Notes under the pieces: model-generated | The model's input: only the letters and a program-made list of their open reading frames with translations | What the model was told of the DNA's origin: nothing | Databases searched by the model: none | Origin: Notospermus geniculatus | Taxonomy: Eukaryota > Nemertea > Pilidiophora > Heteronemertea > Lineidae | Reading direction: 5' to 3' | Assembly (NCBI GenBank): GCA_002633025.1 | Contig: NMRB01003172.1 | Span: 1-64,000 of the forward strand | Length of the DNA: 64,000 nt | Program-made: the position numbers and the translations under genes | In this document: piece by piece, positions 24,031-35,583 of the stretch | Layout of the letters: every line of letters starts with the position of its first letter | Position numbering within the stretch: the stretch's first letter is position 1

Positions 24031-24055
24031 TTAAGATGTTTTATGCATACGGGCC

Positions 24056-24779
24056 ATGGTTTTAGGGTTCTATGTTGGTTTTGTGACCATATCAACTTTT
24101 TTTGAAAAAAGAATGAAGGTTTTGAGAGAAACCAGATATTTATGTCCCGAACCCTTAATTCCTCCGTGAGAAACTGGGATTTTGTCGTTGAATGTAGGCT
24201 TCCTTAATATAGCCCTACTGGAATCTCACTTAGTGGACACCTCTGCCAGGACGACAACTCTCTATTAAGTTCAGTCTCAAGCTGGCCATTTTTATTAATT
24301 TTGACCTGTGTAATCAGGCGACCTCTCTGACACCATCTGTCAGTCCCGAAGGTGTCCTTAATAGAGAAGTTCCACTTTATAAACATAGCCTACGGCTTGC
24401 CAGTCACCTGGACGTAATAGACCTATGATGTGCCAAATTGATATTTTTGTGACTCATGTAGGCCTAATTCCCCTCATCCGCCGGCATGGATGAATGGGCT
24501 CGGCACACGACTGTTACAACACCGATTTATTCCACACAGAGCCCCTATAGTCGAATCGTCGCGAATCGGGAAAAATCCTTCCTATTAATAGCATGTCAAC
24601 CGATATCACCATTCACTGCGTCCGGATTTGGATGCGCATGAAGGCCTATTACATGTATTTGCATAACAATAACTTGACGAACCGCCGTCAGAAATCTTGC
24701 CGTTTTGAGCCTTATGAGAAACAAATGCCGCGTGCATTTGCTAGTTATGGGTATATATCCCTTCATTGAAATTGCTTAA
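24056..24779. other. Unassigned sequence
   Basis: 24195-24385 has cacttagtggacacctct and a loosely inverted gtccttaatagagaagttccact, probably a fragment of another DNA element. No gene. Confidence 0.4.
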
Positions 24780-25520
24780 GGGCAAGCCGACGTTGTGAAT
24801 TTTTGGCGCATTGGAAATAAAACATGTCAAAATACCATAAAAGTACAAGTTGTATGACGAAAATGAAGGCACTTGCGGGGTCTATCAGTCGAAAGGAATT
24901 GAATGAGACGGGTCTTAGAATGTTCTAATTAGCTAATAAGCTGAAACAAAAGACTAGTTTTCGGAACGCTTTCCCAAGAAATGATACATTTTGAAGGTCA
25001 AACACCTTGCTTATCATAAAGTTCGAGGTTTTTTCTACCCAGTCCACCCCTTTTGGTAGCAATATTTTCAACAGATACATGTATAGAGTACTCCACAAGG
25101 GAATTCCACGAATGGTGCCAATTAGTCCAAAACAGGGCGGCCATATTGGATCCGGATTTTACTTCCTGGTTCTCTTCTAATGTTCCGAGCATGTATGGTG
25201 TTTAATGAAGTGCTGGTCAAGACACACTTGCCACCCCAGGTTCTATGGGTTTGTGACATTGCTGCCACTCCCTGAATTTGTCATTTACATGCTTCTTCTC
25301 TGAGAAAAGTGTACCTGTTTTTCATGATTGGTGAATTTCTTTGTTATTGATTATGTAATGTAATTAAGCTGTAATTCTTGGGACTTTGCTCATTTTCTGT
25401 TTCTATAAAGCACAGTGATCACATTGAACCATAAAAACAGTCAACTGGAGGTGTCGTTATTGCTTTTCTCATAGGGGCCTGGAACCAAGCAATATAAAAA
25501 TGTAAAACAACGGCTTGCCC
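24780..25520. mobile_element. TTAA-flanked TIR element (741 bp)
   Basis: Ends gggcaagccgacgttgt and acaacggcttgccc are inverted, bordered by TTAA at 24776-24779 and 25521-25524. TTAA targeting is typical of piggyBac-type elements; no transposase is present. An AATAAA-like string near the left end is probably incidental. Confidence 0.65.
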
Positions 25521-25552
25521 TTAAAGGGAATAACGTGAAGTTTGGTACCTGA

Positions 25553-25706
25553 TAGGGAGTTTAAGAAACCAAACGACAATCGTTAACTTTACGACAACAT
25601 TATTTTTCGTACTGCGAATTCACCAGATTATATATTGCATTTTCGGTACAAAAAATAACGTTGTCGTAAAGTTAACGTTTATCGTTTGATTTCTTAAACT
25701 CCCTAA
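25553..25706. mobile_element. Palindromic MITE, family A copy 2
   Basis: Starts tagggagtttaagaaacc and ends ggtttcttaaactcccta-like on the complement, with inverted acgacaacattattttt / aaaaaataacgttgtcgt arms. Adjacent to copy 3. Confidence 0.7.
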
Positions 25707-25707
25707 T

Positions 25708-25858
25708 ATTAGGGAGGTTACGAAATCGAACGATAAACGTAAACTTTCGACAACGTTATTTTTCATACAACACATTCACCAGATTTTATGTTGCATTTCG
25801 GAACAAAAAGTACGTTGTCGTTAATGGTTTCGTTTATCTTTTGATTTCTTAACCTCCC
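25708..25858. mobile_element. Palindromic MITE, family A copy 3
   Basis: Starts ttagggaggttacgaaatc and ends gatttcttaacctccc. It follows copy 2 with only a base or two between, so two diverged copies stand in tandem. The arms differ enough from copy 2 to rule out a very recent duplication. Confidence 0.7.
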
Positions 25859-26114
25859 AAATGACCTTTTTACTGTCAGAATGGCCGGACAATTGTGAGG
25901 AAAGAGCATACACATGCGGTGTGCTACCTCGTGCTACTGACTCATGCTGTGCACACAAAATTATCGTCTCATTAGCCTCTTTCCACACATTTCATTGATT
26001 TACATAAATGTAGCATTAGTTCTTATGACGCTCAAAAACGTGGTTGTCAAAATGACATTGTTCTCTAAGTTCATGCGTGGCGAGTGGTACCAGGTGATCG
26101 GGGATTCCCAGTTA

Positions 26115-26246
26115 GACCGTGTTTCCACGAGGCGTATGCGGGCGCGGATTAGGAGGCGGGCGCGGCTGCGAGTGAAATAGCTAAAGGGAAATACGTTGGA
26201 TCGATTTTTCCACCCGCGCCCGCAAACGCCTCGTGGAAACACGGTC
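26115..26246. mobile_element. Palindromic GC-rich MITE
   Basis: gaccgtgtttccacgaggcg and its complement cgcctcgtggaaacacggtc are at the ends, with gcgggcgcgg / ccgcgcccgc within. 132 bp, no coding content. Confidence 0.7.
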
Positions 26247-28002
26247 GTATTGGAAATGCATTGCGTTCCTACAGTCGTGGGCGGGGGCGAAAAGTGGTCT
26301 AGTGAACACGTCATCCGTGTGTGAGCCCAAAAATATTTACCTTCTGAAACATCTTTCCATTCCCACCGGAGGCCGTCTCCTCTTTCTCCATACACGTCCC
26401 GTGCTTCTTGCTCATCTGACAAACAACTCTCTCATTGTCGAAGTAAATATTGATCGTCGTGCACCCCGATATCAAGACACAGAGAATGACACATTGGATG
26501 TATGCTGGTGTTGCGAGCTCGGTGTCCGGCAAGTCGGGATGCAGTATTATTCTACCAACACTACTCTTTTCAAAGGTATGACCGTATATGTCGGATGCCA
26601 TCATTAAGACGAACTAGAATGAAACGGTTACCTTTTAAAGCGCTTTTACGCTTCGAGAGGACGAACGTTAATGTCACCACACCAGGGCTGACTTCGTATG
26701 TATCTCCTCCTTTACATGTAAGAGCGGCTACTTAGGATTGCAACTCAAAGAATCGCATAAGGATAACGTCTTGACCTGGAAGAATAATATATTGCAGTGT
26801 AACGTTGAAAGACCGATGCAGCGCTCCTGGAACAAACGGATCCAATCCCCCGCTTTGTAGGTTACTTGTCAGCGGGGCGGACACGTAAGTCGAGGAGAAT
26901 GGCAACTGGTTTAGGAAAAAAGGAGATTGGTGTTGGCAAGCAAGAACCCAGATAAAGAGTCCTCAAAAATGGATCCAAAGCACCCGATGAAGATGGATGA
27001 TGCCCATTACCAATTTTCATCGTCATGATTTGGTTGATTTTTTGGCGCCATCAGAGGCCGACGTCCTCAGGCGGGATACCTGGATGCCTGAATGTACAGT
27101 ACACTGTCGGCAACGTATGTACATGTACCGCTACAGGATATTTAAGAAAAATAGCTGCAGCAACAAAATCATGTTTCCACGTATTTCACTCGTACTATGG
27201 AACTTTATATGCTGATGGACATTGTAACATAAAGAATATTACATTTCTTCAAACTTCATCCGCTGCACTTTTTCATTTGAAGTTCCAACGCATTTGCTGC
27301 CGTCTGAAAATTCAAAAAGTGAAGCGAGTGAAGTCTGCCGAAATGTAAGATTTTTCACATTACAAAGTTCATGTGCATATCAAGTTTCATAATCCGAGTG
27401 AAATACATTTATTTCATATATTTCATAACTTGGGTGCTGCAGCCTTTTTCCTAAACCCGTGCGTACATTTTAAGCCCAATACACGGTGTACGTTCGTGAC
27501 TCAAGCATCGCGCCCCATGACGTCGTAAAAAATGTCATGTCCCTTTGCGTGAAAGTTGATCATAAATTCCTGTATGTCAGAACAATAACGAGGTACATGT
27601 ACCTGTAAACAGTATAATATCATTAGATTGAATATTGCATTGAAAGTTAATTCGGGACGGTCTAAATCTGTTTTGCATCTATACGTTAATAACATGCTCA
27701 CAGTTCTTCTTAATGCAAAACCGAAGGTGTGTGTTGCTGGGGCCCAGTGTTCGAACTTTTTCTTATGCCTTGGTGTGATAAGAAATGTACACAATGGGAA
27801 AAGGGTCCAGTATACTAATGTCCCATTGGAAAGTGTTGACGTCATTCTAACGATCGGTGCATCTGTCACGGTGAGGGTAGGATCATCAGAGTACATTCCT
27901 ATTACATCACCATGACGAAAAACCAACCATCACGACCGTACTCCACTAAATATTCTGGCTGTTAGAAATTTTCTGAACAGGCCGATTCGTTCACAATGGC
28001 AA
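26247..28002. other. Unassigned sequence, no supported gene
   Basis: A minus-strand ORF at 27501-27926 and one at 26311-26604 with a hydrophobic stretch and a possible donor (cagaag|gtaaat) look slightly exon-like. I cannot connect them or name a domain. Confidence 0.35.
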
Positions 28003-28005
28003 TTA

Positions 28006-28985
28006 GGCCAGATAAAAAATACTTGTTTAGCGTCCGGGCACTTTAGTTTTTCAGGGTCGGGAGTAGACTGGTACCCTGTCTTTATACATGGCTGAAAATA
28101 TTAAGACAGGAACGGGGCGCCATTTTGAACCATATTGATGACGTAGTACATTCTATTTTTAGCACTCTTCGGGGTATTTCCCAGCAACTGTGTCTCGGTT
28201 TCTATAAACCCTGCTTTGTTCCGCAGATTTTCTTGGAGTTTATCTCATGATCTAGGTCTAATCGCACTCCAGGAGGAGGACTACCCGCCAGAGTGGGGGA
28301 GGTATGTGATGGATGCAAGCAAGGCCTACCACAACGGCACACTTGTGCACTGCTGCTGCTGTGTGCACTGCATGCAGAGTTTAGGCCTATCTGCCCTCAC
28401 AAAAACGAGACGAAAAAACAAAGGACTCCCAGTATGCCTACATACAACATACCGTGAAAAAACTCACGCCTCCTCCCTCGTAAACTTACCAGTTTTCCAA
28501 CCCCAGTGAGAGTCGAACATACTTAATCCAGCTGCTGTCACGTCAGTGGTCAGTTCTGTAGTTCAACCGTCAAAATGCACGTGTTCCAGGCTATATTTAG
28601 AACATTTCCACTCTCCACGCATAAAAATCGTCTCCACGCATAAGAACCTGCGCAGAAACCTGCGCAGATGTGGAAAAACGAATTAGGCGGAATTCCGACT
28701 AATTCAATAGAAAATGGTGGTCCGTGCTTGTCGTTATAGTGTAGTAGCGTAGCGTCACGTAGCGGAACGACAAGGAACTAGTCTAGGTCGGGAGGGAGGT
28801 TTTTAGTTTTATTTTTAGTAGCTTTTAGCTGAAAAGATAGGTCAAAAACAAAAAAAACTTTTTTTTTAATTTTCAAATTTTAGAGTAGGCAATTTTTTGA
28901 TGGAAAATGCATTACAAAAAAAATCAGGGGTATTGGCATTTTTCAGGTTGGATGGGGACGCTAAACAAGTATTTTTTATGTGGCC
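28006..28985. mobile_element. PIF/Harbinger-like non-autonomous element (980 bp), TSD TTA
   Basis: Left end ggccagataaaaaatacttg and the complement of the right end ggccacataaaaaatacttg match for about 30 bp. TTA flanks both sides (28003-28005, 28986-28988), as expected for PIF/Harbinger target TWA. The interior has no transposase; a 97-codon ORF at 28216-28509 is of unclear origin. Confidence 0.65.
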
Positions 28986-28988
28986 TTA

Positions 28989-29474
28989 TCATTCTTCAAT
29001 GATGTCAAGCGAAGGACGGCACAGGCGACGAATCCACCAGCACAAGAGACGAACACACATATAGGTCGACGACAACCAGCTCACAATCACATCGGTAGAC
29101 ACAAAGAAGTATACCGGGAAAACGGTAGCAGGGATCCAGTAACATCCTGAATAGGCAGAAATGAACCTCGGCTCAAAAAATGCTGGAAAGACATGCACGT
29201 TAGTCATGTTAATGTGCAAGCTTCCTCACACAAAATGACGGGCGTGGATTCATGTATTACATGTATAAGCCGCGTTCACACTAGAGCCTTATAACCTTAT
29301 GGAAACAGTTGAGGGAATTACAACGATATATTCACACACGGCGCTTCTTATAACACTTTCCCAACGTTCGGTCTTTTAAATTGGCAAATTTAGCCTCTTC
29401 CCAATGCTCCAGCTATAACGTTGTAAGCATATTACCGAGAACGATTCAGGGAAACGGTCCCAGAACGTTTTAGA
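28989..29474. other. Unassigned sequence
   Basis: A minus-strand ORF (28989-29219) has an acceptor-like cttttccag-type context but no recognisable domain. Nothing else seen. Confidence 0.35.
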
Positions 29475-30472
29475 TGTACAGCCTTGGAAATTAGTAAATG
29501 GACAGATGATAATTGAATGCGGTTTTCTGCATATGATAGGCAAATTATCTGGCTATAAACGCATAGTGATGACCTTCAATCTGCTATCATAGAAATTGCC
29601 GAAATTTGGCGATTTCCAAAGTGACCCAAAATCAACTACATGTATTTTGTTTTTTGAAAAACCCAAATTTTTTCACACCACACTTGTCCGCCACTCCCTC
29701 AAAAATGGTCCCTAGTTCAAGTTTCATCAAGATGCGAAATCCCAAGACTGAGATAAATGTCTTTTTATCAAATATCGTCAGCTGACCTGGGCATCAGTCT
29801 TGAGAAAGCCCCTAGGCATGTGACCTCTACTACTCAAGTTGTTGATCAATACTCATTACCTAGGCCTGGGTATTCCCCAGTTATTCTTGAAAGCTGTTAT
29901 GAATCTTACGTAAGACTGCATAACTTTTGAATGGTGTTGATTAGGAAGTCCTTTGACTATTTCAATAAAGGTTTATTGAATACACAAAGCCACTCACTGC
30001 AGGAATATGCATGAGGACTTTGGCCTATACACTTGACCAAGGTCCTGGAGACAGTCATGTCAGTATTCACTGTTCAGTGACTGTTGTATTGATTGAGGGC
30101 AATGAATGGGCAGGGGCCATCTAAAAACCATTGACGCTGGGCTTTATTTTCAGCACAAATTCGGTTTAAATTAGCAAAAATACCAATTTTCTTGTAAAAA
30201 CAATTGACAATTTGTCATCTGTCAGTAAGAGCTATCCGCGGATGTAAAAATTTCTGAAAAGAACTCGAATGCAAAAATGTTGATTTTAGGTCACTTTGGA
30301 AATTGCCAAATCTGGGCAATTTCTATGACAGCAGATTCAAGGCCATCACTATGCGTTTATAGCCAGGTAATTTGCATATCATATGCAGAAAACCGCATTC
30401 AATTATCATCAACCAGTTCTGAGAAAAACAACATTTTCACTGTCCATTTACTAATTTCCAAGGCTGTACATG
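29475..30472. mobile_element. Inverted-repeat element (~1 kb) with ~180-bp arms
   Basis: 29475-29650 and 30265-30472 are inverted copies. Shared words are tgtacagccttggaaattag, ttgaatgcggttttctgca, ggctataaacgcatagtgat and tcatagaaattgcc. The left arm lacks about 30 bp present in the right arm. The centre is unique and non-coding. Confidence 0.7.
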
Positions 30473-31296
30473 TACCCTGTAGACGCGGCTATACATACAT
30501 GAATTGCCAATCCATCAATGCAAGACGTATTATGTACATGTATTCGGCAAAGCATTACCACATCAGGTTAACGTGTCTCGTCCAGCGAATGCACTGAGTG
30601 AGACTTTGGGCAAGTCTCTTTGCCTCACTGGCCTCTCTCCACCCAGGTGTATAAATGGGTACAGGTCGGAAATGCCCGCTTGTAGCACTGAATGGGCAAC
30701 TCATCTGAATTCTACTGAAAGGTTTCAGGACAGACTGGAGTTAAAGTGTCAAGTCGGATGAGAACCTCTACCGTAGTTGATCTCAGACTATAAACCCAAA
30801 CTTCAACTGTTTTTCCATTCCGCCACGATGATGAATGAAAAACAGAAGGGACGAAAGAGCTATCATCCGGCACTACAACTGCTATTGATTAACAGAATCC
30901 CAAATCGGGTACAGCCTTTCACTTCTGCATCGAATGGACGAACTTTTTAAAAATGCATGCCAATCTACATCGACGATCCCAAAAAATCAATTTTAAAACG
31001 TCCAGGCTGTATTCTGTCTATCTGTGTAATTATATGCATCTGATGTATGTGATACAATACTAGCCACCACACAATTTGAATTGCAGCCTCAACGAAATAA
31101 ATGGTAAATTTTACAGACGCATCAATTAGATAAAGCCGATTAGGACAAAGGTTCAAACGATAGCTGATTTTTTTCCAAACATCGATCTTTCAATATTATG
31201 ATACAATAGCTCAATAAGCGTATTATCATTAGAAAACAACAACAATATAACTACATGAATGTGTTCAATTCGGGATGAAAGACAACGTGCATATGG
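30473..31296. other. Gene-free stretch with a SINE-like core
   Basis: 30585-30760 (+) reads gggcaagtctctttgcctc ... ctccacccaggtgtataaat, then a gagactgg-like end. This matches the common body of tRNA-derived SINEs, without a convincing tRNA head. The rest is unassigned. Confidence 0.45.
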
Positions 31297-31443
31297 GGCC
31301 GTATGCACCAAACGAAGATTATCTTGAACTCAGGTTGAGCCACAACTTTTCTATTGTTCAGGTTTGCCAGGGCATGATGTGACAATGGAAAAGTTGTGGC
31401 TCAACCTGAGTTCAAGATAATCTTCCTTTGGTGCATACGGCCC
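31297..31443. mobile_element. Hairpin MITE, family G copy 2
   Basis: Nearly identical to 6822-6969, including the ~30-base loop (tgttcaggtttgccagggca). Only a few substitutions separate the copies, and the two arms of each copy remain almost perfectly paired. Confidence 0.8.
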
Positions 31444-31543
31444 ATGGAGAGTAAAGAATTCAATGTATTGTGGGTCTTCCCTGTCCTTGAAAATTACACC
31501 CTCGAAACCTGATGCAGTTTTAACGAATTAAAATGTTTCCTTC

Positions 31544-31740
31544 CAGGGGCGCATCCAGAGGGGGGCCGAGGCCCCCCGTATTTTTGGAAGATCAACAAAA
31601 AATGGCGCATCTAGAATTCAAAATTTTCTGGGGGAGGCCACCAGCCCCCCGTCGTGTCTTCGGCGCTCGCCTTGCGACTCCGTCGTCCTGCGGCCGACGG
31701 TGTCTGGGCCCCCTATTCCAAAATCCTGGACCCGCCCCTG
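31544..31740. mobile_element. hAT-like MITE, family Q copy 1 (197 bp)
   Basis: Begins caggggcgcatccagag and ends with inverted ctggacccgcccctg. CCTTC occurs on both sides (31539-31543, 31741-31745), a 5-bp TSD. G-rich on the left arm and C-rich on the right. A related element with its own 5-bp TSD is at 46961-47235. Confidence 0.75.
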
Positions 31741-31745
31741 CCTTC

Positions 31746-33059
31746 TCCTTGGCTACCTCCTAATGAGATGAACAAAAACGTGCGCACTGGTTCATCAGGG
31801 TGCATTTTTGTCTTCACCTTTGCTTTTTAACCTTTATGATCTTTTTCAGACGCAACGTTTGTGTAAAGTGTGATTCACCCTAACTTCAACATGGGCAAAG
31901 TGCTAGGCCTGTGCAACAGACACTATAAAGTAAACACAATGATTAAACCACAGTATTTACGAGTTGAACCAGCACAGCCTTGGATTTGCTTTTGGCTCAT
32001 GAAAGTGAACCAAGTTACCCTAACATCATTAGGTAACTGCGACATGGATTATTTACCACAGACTTGTGCACATTTCCAAGCTTGGTACTTTGCCCATGAA
32101 TCATACTTTATGTGGGAAATAGAAATACAAATCGGGTTTCTAAGGTGAAAGACATTGCATCCTACCAGAATCGAACCCACGGACCCTCGCATAAGGCATC
32201 AATCGCCAGCACCAAGGGGCAGCACGCCTTAAACCACTAGGCCAAATCCCCATCTTATGTGGGAAATAGAATGGTAAATTTCACATGGAGAAAATCAAGT
32301 GCCAACCTCGACCAAATAATCTTAATTGGGGAAATCTGTTGTCACTCAGTCAGGTTTCTTAGTAAATTAGAGGCAGCACCTATAGTTTGGTATGTCAGCC
32401 ATTTTAAATTGTCCTGTGGTGTCGGATCGATAAAAAACGCCCGAAATTCAACTCTTAATACACCCTATCTAAACTCCCACTTACCTGTCCCATTCCCGAA
32501 CTCGGAACGAAATGACTAAATCCTAAGTTGAAGATAATGGGGTGGGGGTATGGTCAAAAGCAGTAATGTCCTGTCCACTTACTTGTCCCACTGCCGAGCC
32601 TGGCAAAGAATGACAGCGTGCGAGTTCAGGAATGGGACAGGTAAGTGGGAGTTTAGAGCATGTATCTAAAAAACCATTTACCACAGATAATTCAATGAAA
32701 TTGACATGCAACTTCCAAGATATTTTTTCTAGGATGTAAAATTTTTGACTCGATATTCATGGTTATTACGAGCTTGGCGCCCAAAATAAAAATCGTAGTA
32801 AAAATTGCAATGCCGGGATAAAAAATAGTGGCCTAACAGCGAATAAAAAACTTAAAGACCCTCTGTGTTGAACTTTGCGGTATTTTGAACGGATTAACCG
32901 ATGCATGTGGCGATCTCATAGCTTTGTGAAGGTCCCCGAAGTGCTTGCCTGAAACATGTACGTACTTAAGAGAATCGAGACCTCATTTTCAGCACACACG
33001 GAAACGAGCATCAAAGAGCGGGGGATACCCCCCCCCTCCCCCAACTGGTTTGTTGTTTG
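31746..33059. other. Gene-free stretch with a tRNA-like head and a small MITE
   Basis: 32158-32252 (minus) has an A-box-like ttggcctagtgg and B-box-like gggttcgattc, as in a tRNA-derived SINE head. 32469-32656 is a palindromic MITE whose arms start ctaaactcccacttacctgt and whose inverse ends at gtttag. No protein gene. Confidence 0.55.
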
Positions 33060-33813
33060 TGGGCATGGCGAAGATGGTACACTTGGGGGAAGCGGTGGTG
33101 CTGGTCTTTGAAAGGAACCTTCGCCTCATAGAGACAAACAGTCAAACAAATTTCAGGTTGACGGCCACTATAGCCGCCATCTTGTTGATGTGAGGTGGAG
33201 CTTGCCATTATTGACAGTAGGCCTAACCTTCCCCTCACAGGGAAAACCCTCACAAAAAAATTCAGATTGATCATCCAAAGCGTTCTCAAGTTAACTGACG
33301 GAAACGGAATTCAAAATGGCCGCGATATAGCCGGCGTGGATGGTCGGAGGTGCTGGTCATCGAAAGGAACCTCATAGAGACAAATACTTACCAAAAATTT
33401 CTGCTGGATCACTGAAAGCGTTTTCAAGTTAATTCGACTGAAACTGAATTCAAGATGGCCGCCATAGCCGCCATCTTGGAAAAAGCAACGGTGCTGGTCG
33501 TCGAAATAAACCTTCCCTTCACAGAGACAAACCCTCAAGAAAACATTCAGGTTGATCACTCATATCGTTCTCAAGTTAATTGACGGAGACTGAATTCAAA
33601 ACGGCTGCCATAGCCGTCATCTTGTGTTGGTGGTGGCGGTGCTGGGCATCGAAAGGAACCTCCCGCTCACAGAGACAAAGCCTCGCAAACCTATTTAGGT
33701 TTCAATTTCAGAACCAAATTTGATCACTCAAAGCGTTAAAGTTAATTGACGGGAATCAAATTCAAGATGGCCACCATTACCGCCATCTTGGATGGGCGAC
33801 GGTGCTGGTCATC
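33060..33813. repeat. Satellite S, left block (~147-bp units)
   Basis: About five imperfect units. Each contains cctcacagagacaaaccctc, a gttgatcactcaaagcgtt segment, ttgacggaaactgaattc, and then a palindromic core ... atggccgccatagccgccatctt ..., before ggtgctggtcatcgaaagg. The block continues at 38654 after the CR1-like insertion. Confidence 0.85.
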
Positions 33814-33827
33814 GAAATGATTTGGAG

Positions 33828-34076
33828 TGCGCATGCGCGAGGGGCTAATGCGGAAATTTTGAGCTTCTTGAAATTACGAGTTTTTCGTTGGAAAATTCAA
33901 GTACATGTATATTTCGCAGCAACGTCACTATTCGGAGAGATTACAGTTTGTAGATTCTTGAGAGACCATTATTGTGAGCGAAAGGATAGTGGTAATAGTA
34001 TATTTTCATGAAAAACGATGATGACCCTGGACCTGGCTTGTTGGTAAATCTAAAATCCAATATCGAATATGGCGGC
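33828..34076 (+). promoter_or_regulatory. Candidate internal promoter of the CR1-like element
   Basis: tgcgcatgcgcg at 33828-33839, eight bases into the element, fits the NRF1 palindrome. aatatggcggc at 34066-34076, just before ORF1, fits the YY1 core (ATGGCGG). Non-LTR elements need an internal promoter near the 5' end; human L1 uses a YY1 site there. Function here is inference from motif and position only. Confidence 0.4.
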
Positions 34077-34095
34077 GATCAAGGTGGTATAAACA

Positions 34096-35583
34096 ATGCA
34101 AATGGTGGGTAGGTCCAATGCTTTTGCTATCGTCTGTCTCCTGGCGTTGTTTTGGGAATGTCGGCTTAGTTTTACGGAAGATTGGAAGTTGGAACGGAGA
34201 CTAAACAAATTAAGAATCGTGTTCGAAGCTGGGGCAGTGGAACATTGGATCATGGATCACGAAGACGTGATGGACGGTAGGCCTAGACTTGATGATACAG
34301 TATTGGAGGTAGGCTCAAACCCAGACAGGAGGGAGGAGGCTAGACCGGTATGTCAGTCAGAAGAGTCCAAAATCAGAGGTGATGACTTAGGTCCCCGAAC
34401 AGAGACGGAGACAGCAGTTGAGCATCTACTACATGATAGTCTGCTAAATAGAAGTAGTAACCAAGCGATCGGTGGTCACGGTAGTACTGATGGTAGAGGG
34501 GTTTTATATTCGAGAGCAAGTCAGGATAGTAGGGGAAGTACATGTACATGTAGTAGGTTGACGTCGACTCCTAGACCGAAACAATTCACTGGTGGGCTAC
34601 CGATGGTACATGATAGTACTTGGCTTTATGGATCACTGTCCGAACACTCTGATCAGGCTGACTATGATACTGATGAAAGCTTGAGGAGGAAACGACATCT
34701 ATCAAATCAGAGTACGAAGCAGAAACATCGTGAGTCCAAGAGGGGTAGAGTAGAAGAAACTAAATTACACACTATTGAAAGATTGTTAAAAGAAATGGCG
34801 GTTGATAACAAGAGAGGCTTCTCAGATATTGAGAGTAGGTTAGGGGATATAAGCAACACGATAAGGATGGAAGTCGAGGTGGCCGTGGATAAGGCCTTTC
34901 AGGCGAAGGCAAGAGAGTTTGATGGGAGCATCCAGAAACATGTGACGCAGAAGGTAAATGAGAAGGTGGCGCGAGCGGTAAAAGAGTTGGGAGAGGAACT
35001 AGATGAGAAGTTTCGTGTGGTACAGAGGGACTGGGAAGAGAAACAGCGCAGGGTAGCTAACTTTATAATATACAGTATCGAGGAATGCCCGGACAACGAC
35101 ACAAAGAGACGCATAGACGCCGATATGGGAGTGGTGCATGATATACTGGCCTCTCTGGGGCTGACGGGATTATTTGCGGACACAAGAGGGAACCAACAAA
35201 GTAAAGCGGATGTAATAGTGAAAAAGGTGGTAAGACTAGGGAAACCGGACACAAAAAGTGACAAAGCCCGACCGCTCAAAGTAACTTTCGGATCTCAAGA
35301 TGAACGCAACCGAGTGTTGGAAACCTATCGCAATAGAGGACAAGTTCTCCCTAACCTGCAAATGGCGAGAGATAGAACGATCCGGGAGCGTGACGAATAT
35401 AGGAAACTCAAGGAAGAGGTCGAGAGAAGGAAGGCTGCAGGAGAAGGGGAATACATGATTCGAAATATGGAAATAGTCAAGGTGAGGCAGCCGAGGCAGG
35501 ATAAAACACTTACTGATACAGACGAGCGGCCCTTTCGTGAAGACTCCCGCACCAGGCGGGAAAAAAGGCAAATTGAAGTCTAG
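34096..35583 (+). CDS. CR1-like element ORF1 protein (nucleic-acid binding)
   Basis: 495 aa from a true ATG. Residues 1-26 are unusually hydrophobic (AFAIVCLLALFW), and a later ATG near residue 53 is an alternative start. Residues 60-200 are low in structure and rich in S, T, D and R. 220-320 is charged and predicted coiled coil (E, K, R heptads). 320-410 resembles the RRM-like domain of LINE ORF1 proteins (VANFIIYSIEE at its start, RPLKVTFGSQDERNRVL at its end). 410-480 is a basic C-terminal domain. Such proteins coat the element RNA. The frame is intact. The last 47 nt overlap the ORF2 frame, suggesting reinitiation or the like for ORF2. Confidence 0.8.
   Translation: MQMVGRSNAFAIVCLLALFWECRLSFTEDWKLERRLNKLRIVFEAGAVEHWIMDHEDVMDGRPRLDDTVLEVGSNPDRREEARPVCQSEESKIRGDDLGPRTETETAVEHLLHDSLLNRSSNQAIGGHGSTDGRGVLYSRASQDSRGSTCTCSRLTSTPRPKQFTGGLPMVHDSTWLYGSLSEHSDQADYDTDESLRRKRHLSNQSTKQKHRESKRGRVEETKLHTIERLLKEMAVDNKRGFSDIESRLGDISNTIRMEVEVAVDKAFQAKAREFDGSIQKHVTQKVNEKVARAVKELGEELDEKFRVVQRDWEEKQRRVANFIIYSIEECPDNDTKRRIDADMGVVHDILASLGLTGLFADTRGNQQSKADVIVKKVVRLGKPDTKSDKARPLKVTFGSQDERNRVLETYRNRGQVLPNLQMARDRTIRERDEYRKLKEEVERRKAAGEGEYMIRNMEIVKVRQPRQDKTLTDTDERPFREDSRTRREKRQIEV

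Noticed and set aside
27501-27926. Minus-strand 141-codon ORF as an exon (GDVIGMYSDDP-like start)
   Set aside because: No acceptor or donor in the right phase and no recognisable domain; an antisense ORF of similar length is also open.
31653-31700. CRISPR array or prokaryotic features anywhere in the window
   Set aside because: The repeats are palindromic or tandem without unique spacers, and all context is eukaryotic.
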